Position numbers and translations under genes: made by a program. Under the pieces are notes generated by a model. That model had not been told where the DNA came from, made no database searches, and saw only the letters and a list, made by a program, of their open reading frames with translations. Positions 1-5,178 of a stretch of 5,549 nucleotides of DNA are shown piece after piece. Each line of letters opens with the position of its first letter. The first letter of the stretch is position 1. Source of the DNA: a bacterium HR36 (GTDB lineage: Bacteria > Planctomycetota > Planctomycetia > Gemmatales > HRBIN36); assembly GCA_002898995.1 (NCBI GenBank), contig BEIM01000258.1, positions 1 through 5,549 of the forward strand. Direction: 5' to 3'.

Positions 1-633
1 GCCGTCATTACCGTCCTTGCGTTTTTGGTGCTCAGCGGTGATGCGGTACTGGCGGCTTTTAAGCGGCAGATGCACTACAATCAATTTGCCGAAGAACAGG
101 CAAAAGCTCTGCGCCAGGGGGGCGCCCCGGCAGCTATCAAAGAGCGCGATTGGCCGCTATCTCCGACCGAAAGAATCTTTGGCCCCAACACCCACTATAT
201 CCTCGTGCAGTTGGCTCTGATTGCCGTTACCGCCGTGGCCCTGCTTATTCTGGGCGTCGTGGTCACAGGAGCGGAAAAGTTCCGCCGGTTCGATTCCTAC
301 AACTGGGTGGTGACGGGGTGCATCACCGGCACCCTTGCAGGCTTGGCGGCCGGCATCCTGCCCGGCTATTTGTTGTACCAGATTATGAATGATAGTGGCG
401 CGGACGTGTATGAATATCTTATGCGTTTCTTCGGCGCCCTACTCACAACTCCCTTCCCGATAATGGGTCTGGGTTCGCTGATGGTGCTTATGCTAGCCAG
501 CCGCAAGGATATCAAACGCGAGTTCTTCTGGCGTCCAGGCCAACCCATCACTGATATGGAGGAAGAAGAGGAGGAGGAAGAAGACGACGAGGCAGAAGAC
601 GAGGACGACGAAGATGAGGACGAGGACGAATAA
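1..633 (+). CDS. Multi-pass membrane protein with acidic C-terminal tail, 5'-truncated
   Basis: The frame is open from the first base to the TAA at 631-633, so the N-terminus lies outside the window and 210 residues are visible. A TTG at 25 is in frame, but there is no reason to take it as the start because the frame continues upstream within a hydrophobic stretch. Counting from the first codon, hydrophobic segments lie at about 1-20, 66-89, 102-129 and 143-166. They are separated by a charged loop (about 21-65) and by short loops. The last 24 residues (187-210) are Glu or Asp except one Ala, an exposed polyanionic tail that follows a basic juxtamembrane stretch (RKDIKREFF). I do not recognise the family and see no catalytic motif. 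The tail might bind cations or basic proteins, but that is a guess. I see no convincing terminator just after the stop. Confidence is high that it is coding and low on function. Confidence 0.85.
   Translation, partial: AVITVLAFLVLSGDAVLAAFKRQMHYNQFAEEQAKALRQGGAPAAIKERDWPLSPTERIFGPNTHYILVQLALIAVTAVALLILGVVVTGAEKFRRFDSYNWVVTGCITGTLAGLAAGILPGYLLYQIMNDSGADVYEYLMRFFGALLTTPFPIMGLGSLMVLMLASRKDIKREFFWRPGQPITDMEEEEEEEEDDEAEDEDDEDEDEDE
559..630 (+). repeat. Low-complexity purine-rich tract encoding the Glu/Asp tail
   Basis: This run of GAG/GAA/GAC/GAT codons encodes 23 acidic residues out of 24. It starts with eight Glu codons and then mixes Glu and Asp. Mixed synonymous codons (GAG with GAA, GAC with GAT) suggest that selection holds the amino acid composition and that this is not a fresh slippage expansion. 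Even so, such tracts often vary in length between strains. Confidence 0.85.
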
Positions 634-745
634 GCCTCGATCCGAACGTGAATGCGGTCTGGAAATGCTGTAAACGGTATTGTGATTTGCGCAAAGCCGC
701 GGTAACGCTTGTTATTCTGCCAGAGAAGAATTCGAGGTAGGAAAG

Positions 746-762
746 CAGACCTAGGAGCACGG
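746..762 (+). repeat. Direct repeat, copy 1
   Basis: The sequence CAGACCTAGGAGCACGG recurs at 946-962 with a single A-to-G change, the first 13 bases being identical. The copies are exactly 200 bp apart. The flanks are not similar, so this is a short dispersed motif and not a long duplication. Confidence 0.5.
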
Positions 763-848
763 ATGTCCCGCCAGTTGCTTCTGCGGTCATGCTAGACAAA
801 TCCAAGTTGCTCTAACGATCTGAGCGTGAAGAGCGTGCTGCTGATCGA

Positions 849-876
849 CACCTGGCGGGCGAATTAGCCAGTGGTG
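849..876. other. Bulged inverted repeat (possible RNA hairpin)
   Basis: CACCTGGC (849-856) pairs with GCCA (867-870) and GGTG (873-876) across a 10-nt loop, with a two-base GT bulge on the right arm. It has no T-tract and no associated gene. It is modest in strength and could be chance. Confidence 0.3.
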
Positions 877-945
877 TGAGCATGTGGCCTTATAGGAAAT
901 GTGTTGTTGGCATGGTGTTTGCAGCGAATCTGGTTACCGCATGGC

Positions 946-962
946 CAGACCTAGGAGCGCGG
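946..962 (+). repeat. Direct repeat, copy 2
   Basis: CAGACCTAGGAGCGCGG is the second copy of the motif at 746-762. Its 3' half is also part of the left arm of the hairpin at 954-994, whereas copy 1 has no matching right arm downstream. Confidence 0.5.
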
Positions 963-994
963 CAGTGAAGAAGGCGGCGCGGCTGCCGCGCTCC
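954..994. other. Strong GC-rich inverted repeat, 12-bp stem
   Basis: GGAGCGCGGCAG (954-965) is perfectly complementary to CTGCCGCGCTCC (983-994) across a 17-nt loop. The stem is long and GC-rich enough to fold stably in RNA on either strand. No T-run follows on the plus strand, so it does not look like a standard intrinsic terminator. It could be a structured RNA element, a Rho-dependent pause site or a protein-binding inverted repeat. It lies 321 bases past the upstream stop and about 395 bases past the recA stop on the other strand. Confidence 0.5.
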
Positions 995-1389
995 CTCCTC
1001 CCGTAGCTCGGCGTCTCTTCCGACTACCCCAATCACGGCACGCTATCATGACCGTTCTCCCGACCTCTGCAGCCAGCAACATAACTACCTGGGCGCTGAT
1101 TACCGCGGAGGGCGATCGCCGACTTCTTGCCATTACCCCGACTACCGATGCCCCTGTTGTCCCGGGAAACACGGATTTCCCGCGTAGTGTTGCCATAGCA
1201 CCGCCTGCGCGCGCCAGTCTCAGCGAGGTCGCAAGTAGCGGCTCTTATGGGGACTTTTCGCACACTGCGCCGCCAGGCTGGCAACTTTTTGATCGCCTCC
1301 TGGCCGAAACCCGCTGGTTTTTCTTTCGCCATCATCTGCGGAAGCGCGGCGTTCCTCAAACACGGCGATTGCGTGCCGGCCGGTAAAGC

Positions 1390-2472
1390 TCACTGCCTTT
1401 CTGCGACCTTGCGCGCCTTACCTGCGGACTCTTCGGATTTACCATTACTGGCGGCGGCGCTTTCTTCGAGCAAGCCACGCTTTTGCAGAATTTTGCGCTC
1501 CAATTCCACCAAAACCTGGGGATGTTCGCGCAAATAGGCCTTGGCGTTTTCGCGCCCCTGACCCAGCCGGTAGTTACCATATGTCAGCCAGGCACCGCTT
1601 TTGTCCACGATTTTGTCTTCCAGGGCCAGATCGAGGACATCTGCTTCGCGGCTGATGCCGTAATCGTGCATCAGATCAAACTCGGCACTTTTGAACGGGG
1701 GCGCGATTTTGTTCTTCACCACTTTAGCACGGATGCGGGATCCGATGACTTCTTCGCCTTCTTTAATGCTGGTAACTTTGCGCACCTCCAGACGCACCGA
1801 ACTGTAAAACTTCAATGCCAACCCTCCCGAAGTGGTTTCCGGGTTGCCGAACATGACGCCAATCCGCTGGCGAATCTGGTTGATGAAAACCATGCAAGTG
1901 CGCGTTCGGGAAATGATCGGCGTCAACACACGTAGCGCCTGGCTCATGAGCCGGGCCTGCAGTCCCACATGGGAATCGCCGATCTCGCCTTCCACCTCGG
2001 CTTTCGGGGCCAGGGCGGCCACAGAGTCTATGACGATGATGTCCACGGCGTTGGATTTGACCAGCATTTCCGCGATTTTAAGCGCTTCCTCCCCGCACGA
2101 GGGTTGACTTACCAGCAGTGCTTCGAGGTCCACGCCTAACCGCTTGGCCCACGCCGGGTCTAGAGCATGTTCTGCGTCAATAAACGCTGCCACCCCTCCT
2201 TGTTTTTGTGCATTGGCAATGGCGTGCAGCGCGATAGTCGTCTTGCCGCTGGATTCGGGACCGAAAATTTCGACGATCCGTCCACGCGGCAAGCCGCGCC
2301 CTCCCAGCGCAATATCGAGGCTCAGCGCCCCGGTGCTGATACCCGCTACATCAGCCACCGGACTTTCGCCCAGCTGCATGATCGCTCCCTTGCCGAACTG
2401 TTTTTCGATCTGCTGCAACGCCAGCTTCAGCTCCCGACTTTCCATCCCGCCACCTGTTTGGGCTGTCGCCAT
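1390..2472 (-). CDS. recA: Recombinase RecA
   Basis: RecA forms ATP-dependent filaments on single-stranded DNA, catalyses homologous pairing and strand exchange, and stimulates LexA self-cleavage in the SOS response. The 360-residue product is complete. Visible motifs are Walker A GPESSGKTT (71-79), the catalytic Glu in FIDAEHALD (E101), Walker B DIIVID (144-149), loop L1 around EVEGEIGDSHVG (159-170), the NQIR motif (198-201), loop L2 around FGNPETTSGG (208-217) and KVVKNKIAPPF (250-260). E. coli has Thr and Asn where this L2 has Ser215 and Leu218; the second site varies among phyla. The C-terminal tail (about 336-360) is roughly charge-neutral, unlike the acidic E. coli tail. The start at 2472 is fixed by a strong AGGAGG seven bases upstream; the internal Met10 lacks this. 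The gene is monocistronic as far as can be seen and divergent from the transferase gene. No recX follows. Confidence 0.98.
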   Translation of the reverse strand: MATAQTGGGMESRELKLALQQIEKQFGKGAIMQLGESPVADVAGISTGALSLDIALGGRGLPRGRIVEIFGPESSGKTTIALHAIANAQKQGGVAAFIDAEHALDPAWAKRLGVDLEALLVSQPSCGEEALKIAEMLVKSNAVDIIVIDSVAALAPKAEVEGEIGDSHVGLQARLMSQALRVLTPIISRTRTCMVFINQIRQRIGVMFGNPETTSGGLALKFYSSVRLEVRKVTSIKEGEEVIGSRIRAKVVKNKIAPPFKSAEFDLMHDYGISREADVLDLALEDKIVDKSGAWLTYGNYRLGQGRENAKAYLREHPQVLVELERKILQKRGLLEESAAASNGKSEESAGKARKVAERQ

Positions 2473-2479
2473 GCGCCTT

Positions 2480-2485
2480 CCTCCT
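2480..2485 (-). promoter_or_regulatory. recA ribosome binding site
   Basis: On the minus strand this reads AGGAGG, a full anti-Shine-Dalgarno match, with seven bases before the ATG at 2472. It decides the recA start and predicts strong translation. Confidence 0.9.
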
Positions 2486-2510
2486 GTTAGTAGGTCTTTG
2501 TCGCTACTTG

Positions 2511-2520
2511 TACATATGTA
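2511..2520. promoter_or_regulatory. Palindrome over the recA -10 region, candidate SOS operator
   Basis: TACATATGTA is a perfect 10-bp palindrome overlapping the 3' half of the predicted recA -10 hexamer, so a bound protein would block RNA polymerase. Its layout resembles the Gram-positive/cyanobacterial LexA box class (known consensus types GAAC-N4-GTTC and RGTAC-N3-DGTWC). The flanks deviate: GTAC is present on one side only and the other half reads GTAT. It does not fit the E. coli CTGT-N8-ACAG box. Assignment to LexA is inference, and no lexA gene is in view. Confidence 0.45.
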
Positions 2521-2545
2521 TATCAGTCCGCGGCTAAAAAATCAA
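2517..2545 (-). promoter_or_regulatory. recA promoter (extended -10)
   Basis: On the minus strand a TTGATT -35 (2545-2540) and a TATACA -10 (2522-2517) are separated by exactly 17 bases. The -10 is preceded by TGA, giving the extended TGN-TATACA form. Each hexamer matches the sigma-70 consensus at four of six positions. The implied transcription start near 2510 gives a leader of about 38 nt before the ATG. Confidence 0.6.
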
Positions 2546-2570
2546 TCCCCGGCTCAGTGCTCTGGCGGCA

Positions 2571-2599
2571 TTGACAACGACGGGCCGGTCACAGTAAAT
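2571..2599 (+). promoter_or_regulatory. Possible promoter of the sugar transferase gene
   Basis: A perfect TTGACA (-35) lies at 2571-2576. At 17-bp spacing the -10 would be GTAAAT (2594-2599), which matches the consensus at only three positions. It would start transcription about 55-60 bases before the ATG at 2664. The -35 is good and the -10 weak, so this is tentative. Confidence 0.35.
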
Positions 2600-2650
2600 G
2601 CGCCCATCATGCGAGCGGCTGGCTTGGGCCGCGTGTATTCGACCAGACGC

Positions 2651-2654
2651 GGAG
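2651..2654 (+). promoter_or_regulatory. Ribosome binding site of the sugar transferase
   Basis: GGAG lies nine bases before the ATG at 2664, with an AGG closer in at 2658-2660. The earlier in-frame ATG at 2598 has no such sequence, which favours 2664 as the start. Confidence 0.55.
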
Positions 2655-2663
2655 CATAGGATC

Positions 2664-4058
2664 ATGATCCGCCGAGTGAATCAGACAGTCCTGTGGATAC
2701 TGGTAGCTTTGGACGGTTTGGTAACGGTAGTGGCGTGGTTGACGGCGTACCAGGTCCGCGTGAGTGGCTGGCTCGTTCCCTTGTTTCACCAGCCGCCTTC
2801 CTGGGAACTCTGCTGGCGGTTACTCCCAGTCGTGGTTCTGCTGGCATTCGTAGCCTTTCGCTGGGCTGGTCTTTACGAAGTGCACCGCTTGCGCCGATTT
2901 CGGGAAGAGCTGGCAGGAGCGCTGCAAGGAACCATCCTTACCGTGCTGCTGGTACTCGCCTTGCTGTTTTTCACCAAGCAGGAGTATTATTCCCGGCTAA
3001 CCCTCGGATACTTCGGCGTGTTCCTGCTGGGATTGGTGATACTAAGTCGCCGGCTTGCCTGGTCGCTGCTGCGTCATTTGCGGCGGCGCGGATTCAACAC
3101 CATTCCTGTGGTCATTGTCGGTACAGGACGTGCGGCCCGACGCTTGGCGCGCTCTCTCGTCCGCCATCGCTGGACCGGCCTACGCCTCTACGGCTACATT
3201 GAAGACCGCCCGAACCGATGGTCGAGCGACTTATACATCGTCGGCAGCATAGCCGACCTCCCCCGTTTGGTGGAGCAGAAAGGCATACGCCAAGTGTTCA
3301 TTGCCTTGCCTTTCAAGCGGTTTGAGGAGGCCCGCCGGGTTTTCGCAGTTCTGGCTGACTCCCTGGCCGAGGTACGGCTGGTTCTGGACACACCCACGCT
3401 CGCTCCCTTTTCGCTGGCCACCACCCACTTCGATGGCATGACTTTGGTCCACCTGCGGGAAAGCCCGTACTTCGGCGTCAACCGCATCGTTAAACGCCTC
3501 ATGGACATCACCATCTCGCTGACAGCCATCGTGCTCCTTTCGCCCCTCATGCTGCTGATTGCCATCCTGATCAAATTGACGAGCCGAGGGCCAGTATTTT
3601 ATCGCCAGGAACGCTGTGGACTGGATGGCAAAACCTTTTATATGCTCAAGTTTCGCACGATGCGCCTGGATGCGGAGAAAGAAACCGGCCCAGTTTTTGC
3701 TCGTCCTAATGATCCGCGGCGCTCCTGGCTGGGTGCCATTCTGCGGCGCACCAGCCTGGATGAACTGCCGCAACTTTTCAACGTTCTCAAAGGCGACATG
3801 AGCTTGGTTGGTCCGCGCCCCGAACGCCCTTGTTTCGTGGAACGATTTCGCAAGACTATCCCGCATTACATGGCTCGCCACCTGGTCAAGGCCGGCATTA
3901 CCGGCTGGGCTCAGGTCAACGGTTGGCGCGGCAATACGTCCCTGCGCAAACGCCTCCAATATGACCTCTATTACATCATGCACTGGAATCCCTGGTTCGA
4001 CTTGCGTATTCTCTGGCTCACGGTCTGGCGCGGTCTGATCCACCGCAACGCTTACTGA
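2664..4058 (+). CDS. Undecaprenyl-phosphate hexose-1-phosphate transferase (WcaJ/GumD-type)
   Basis: This integral membrane enzyme moves a sugar-1-phosphate from a UDP-sugar to undecaprenyl phosphate, the first step of exopolysaccharide, capsule or O-antigen unit synthesis. The 464-residue length fits the long WcaJ-like class. Hydrophobic segments lie at about 8-28, 52-70, 88-104 and 114-130. They are followed by a Rossmann-like domain with VVIVGTGRAAR (149-159). A further membrane helix (about 279-303) carries the Ser-Pro break (293-294) typical of the reentrant helix. The catalytic domain shows KFRTM (329-333), the Asp-Glu dyad in DELPQ (D366, E367), GPRPE (383-387) and the family's C-terminal NAY. 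Start 2664 places the first membrane helix at the usual distance; an in-frame ATG at 2598 would add 22 residues of unlikely sequence. The sugar (glucose or galactose) cannot be read from the sequence. No other polysaccharide gene is visible, so it may be an orphan or lie away from its cluster. Confidence 0.95.
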   Translation: MIRRVNQTVLWILVALDGLVTVVAWLTAYQVRVSGWLVPLFHQPPSWELCWRLLPVVVLLAFVAFRWAGLYEVHRLRRFREELAGALQGTILTVLLVLALLFFTKQEYYSRLTLGYFGVFLLGLVILSRRLAWSLLRHLRRRGFNTIPVVIVGTGRAARRLARSLVRHRWTGLRLYGYIEDRPNRWSSDLYIVGSIADLPRLVEQKGIRQVFIALPFKRFEEARRVFAVLADSLAEVRLVLDTPTLAPFSLATTHFDGMTLVHLRESPYFGVNRIVKRLMDITISLTAIVLLSPLMLLIAILIKLTSRGPVFYRQERCGLDGKTFYMLKFRTMRLDAEKETGPVFARPNDPRRSWLGAILRRTSLDELPQLFNVLKGDMSLVGPRPERPCFVERFRKTIPHYMARHLVKAGITGWAQVNGWRGNTSLRKRLQYDLYYIMHWNPWFDLRILWLTVWRGLIHRNAY

Positions 4059-4084
4059 CGCCCGGCCAATTCTCAGGTTGAAAA

Positions 4085-4118
4085 GAGTGGCGCCAACGCC
4101 GCTCGAGTTCTCGTTTTC
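4085..4118 (+). terminator. Candidate intrinsic terminator of the sugar transferase gene
   Basis: The arms GAGTGGCG (4085-4092) and CGCCGCTC (4097-4104) form an eight-pair stem with one G-T wobble and a CCAA loop. A T-rich stretch (TTCTCGTTTTC, 4108-4118) follows after three bases. The position, 26 bases past the stop codon, fits a terminator. The T-tract is interrupted, so efficiency is uncertain. Confidence 0.5.
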
Positions 4119-4290
4119 TGCCACGCAAGTTACACTTGGCGTCCGCCGCTTTCTACCGTTTGTGCCAATACCGCACAACAGCAACAAGCCCCCACCCGGG
4201 CGATGGCCAGCATCCAGAATCCGTACCGTTCATCTTGGAGCCATGCCGCCAGGGACGCAGCAGGATTCGAATTGCACCCAGAACTGCTCA

Positions 4291-4306
4291 GAAAATCGCG
4301 GTTTTC
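4291..4306. other. Near-perfect 16-bp palindrome
   Basis: GAAAATCGCGGTTTTC is self-complementary except for one T/G pair flanking the central CGCG. It resembles a dimer-binding operator or a small hairpin with a U-rich 3' arm. No adjacent gene explains it. Confidence 0.3.
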
Positions 4307-4378
4307 CTGCCGAGGCGCAGCACTTTGGCCAGACCAGCGATAAGCGGGCAAAGTCATGCCGAGCGATTGCTAATCTAG

Positions 4379-4396
4379 TTGCTACCAGGGTAGCAA
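4379..4396. other. Inverted repeat TTGCTACC/GGTAGCAA
   Basis: The eight-base arms at 4379-4386 and 4389-4396 are perfectly complementary around a two-base AG centre. An extra TTGCTA sits just upstream (4367-4372). The tight centre suits a protein-binding palindrome better than an RNA loop. Confidence 0.4.
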
Positions 4397-4456
4397 TGGC
4401 TGCACTAATGCAAAGATCCAACGCTGCTACTTTGCGGCAAGTCCAGGTAAATCCGT

Positions 4457-4493
4457 TTCCGCTAGCGGAACATTGATTGGCCAATCTTGCAAG
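4457..4493. other. Cluster of three adjacent perfect palindromes
   Basis: TTCCGCTAGCGGAA (4457-4470), GATTGGCCAATC (4475-4486) and CTTGCAAG (4486-4493) are each exact palindromes of 14, 12 and 8 bp within 37 bases. They sit just upstream of the repeat array at 4523. A multi-site regulatory or transposon-end region is possible, but no protein partner is visible. Confidence 0.45.
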
Positions 4494-4522
4494 TTTCAAC
4501 GTGTCGCTATGGCCTGCGCTAT

Positions 4523-4763
4523 ATGGCCCTCTAAGGCTCACTTTTTGTTGGGTCAGTTAGTATCCCAAATCGTGTTTCCGTGTTGTATAGCCATCTAGGG
4601 CTAACTTTTTGCGGTTCAATAACCCGACGAAGAGGGATGCCAAAGGAAGATACATCCGCCGCAGATCTAAGGCTAACTTTCTTGTAGTTCGGTAACGCAA
4701 CACTGCGTGCTAACGGCACAGGTTACACGGCCGCAAAACGCTAACTTTTTTCTCTTTAGCGCG
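4523..4763 (+). repeat. Array of degenerate repeats, about 68-bp period
   Basis: A two-part motif recurs. Box 1 is CTAAGGCTCACTTTTTG (4531-4547), CTAGGGCTAACTTTTTG (4595-4611), CTAAGGCTAACTTTCTTG (4667-4684) and a reduced GCTAACTTTTTTT (from 4740). Box 2 follows box 1's GCT by 14-15 bases: GGTCAGTTAG (4551-4560), GTTCAATAAC (4614-4623), GTTCGGTAAC (4687-4696); it is missing from the fourth copy. The copies are 64, 72 and 68 bp apart, and the sequence between is not conserved. In the first two units a short GGCC or TAGCC can pair with the GGCT of box 1 just before the T-run, like a miniature terminator. A fifth faint copy may lie near 4815-4830. The divergence and uneven spacing argue against a CRISPR array. 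Function is unknown. Confidence 0.6.
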
Positions 4764-5127
4764 GAATCAACCAAACCCGGGGGACAATTCTCCCAGCAAT
4801 CTTCCCCGTGCGAAAATTAAGTTTTTCTCCCTAGCCCTCTAGTCACAGCAAGCAAGCCGCAAGTACTAGCCTGTCCCCGTCCGTGGACCGACCGCGACCA
4901 TAGCTTCGAGTCGCAGCTACTAAGCGGCAGGTATGCCATCCTGGCTCTAAAAACGGACTGCGTGAGCAGGACGCACGGACAGCACTATTTGACGGCAGCG
5001 TACGCATCATCCTCACATCCTAACAGTCTCCATCGCATACGACTTAGCGGGAGGTGCGTTGTCGGTGCATGGGTGTTTCGTTACGTTGTAAGGGGGAATA
5101 GAGTGGGAGCAGGATACGCCTAGGTTT
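4764..5127. other. Gene-free interval after the repeat array
   Basis: No gene could be supported. Short inverted repeats are present: TAGCT (4901-4905) with AGCTA (4915-4919), and TGCGT (4959-4963) with ACGCA (4971-4975), both weak. A minus-strand frame (5013-5348) covers the right part but has no ribosome binding site or known domain. No RNA gene was recognised. Confidence 0.5.
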
Positions 5128-5139
5128 GGAGGATTACTC

Positions 5140-5178
5140 ATGCCAACTCCAAAAAAACAGCCACCACAAGGCGGGTGA
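5140..5178 (+). CDS. Possible 12-residue mini-ORF with a strong ribosome binding site
   Basis: A perfect GGAGG (5128-5132) lies seven bases before an ATG, the best translation start signal in this gene-poor half of the window. The reading frame encodes only MPTPKKQPPQGG before a TGA. It passes over seven consecutive A (5151-5157), a sequence on which ribosomes can slip back one base. After such a slip the new frame would run to a TAG at 5301, giving 54 residues. Beyond that TAG the same frame is open for 68 more codons to 5508-5510. This could be a leader peptide, a frameshift-regulated or broken gene, or chance. A minus-strand frame competes for the same DNA. The product family is not recognised. 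Confidence 0.25.
   Translation: MPTPKKQPPQGG

Larger units (their letters stand above)
634..1389. other. Gene-poor interval between the membrane protein gene and recA
   Basis: About 750 bases hold no gene I can support. The longest plus-strand frame (1048-1386, 112 codons, ATG) stops three bases before the recA stop codon on the other strand. It lacks a Shine-Dalgarno sequence, has no recognisable domain, and shares the interval with an equally long minus-strand frame (1033-1359), so neither is called. What can be seen is a direct repeat (746-762 and 946-962), a bulged hairpin (849-876) and a strong GC hairpin (954-994). No tRNA, rRNA or known riboswitch motif was recognised. The interval may be decayed coding sequence or may carry an unrecognised RNA. 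Confidence 0.6.
4059..4520. other. Gene-free interval downstream of the transferase gene
   Basis: No supportable gene was found. Frames at 4078-4476 (plus) and 4230-4541 (minus) oppose each other, lack ribosome binding sites, and have no recognisable domain. The interval holds the candidate terminator just after the transferase gene, a near-palindrome at 4291-4306 and a cluster of short perfect palindromes at 4379-4493. No tRNA or known structural RNA was recognised on either strand. Confidence 0.55.

Noticed and set aside
548..805. Minus-strand frame rich in Pro, Leu and Arg opposite the acidic tail
   Set aside because: It is a by-product of reading the Glu/Asp repeat in reverse; the composition is low-complexity and there is no start signal.
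1373..1386. CCGGCCGG palindrome just past the recA stop as a terminator
   Set aside because: The self-complementary core has no loop and no T-run follows on the minus strand.
1483..2659. Plus-strand open frames across recA and its promoter (1483-1935, 2144-2659)
   Set aside because: They lie antisense to the conserved RecA coding sequence and have no ribosome binding site or domain.
2598..2663. Upstream ATG start for the sugar transferase
   Set aside because: It has no ribosome binding site and would add 22 residues unlike the family's N-terminus before the first membrane helix; the ATG at 2664 has GGAG upstream.
3231..4187. Long open frame on the minus strand opposite the sugar transferase gene
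   Set aside because: It is antisense to a gene with full family motifs, has no recognisable domain, and is explained by codon bias of the real gene.
4245..4290. tRNA T-arm-like TTCGAAT around 4266-4272
   Set aside because: The flanking bases do not form the five-pair T-stem, and no acceptor, D or anticodon arm could be placed on either strand.
4523..4763. CRISPR array
   Set aside because: The repeats differ from each other at several positions, spacing varies by 8 bases, copy number is at most four and no cas gene is present.
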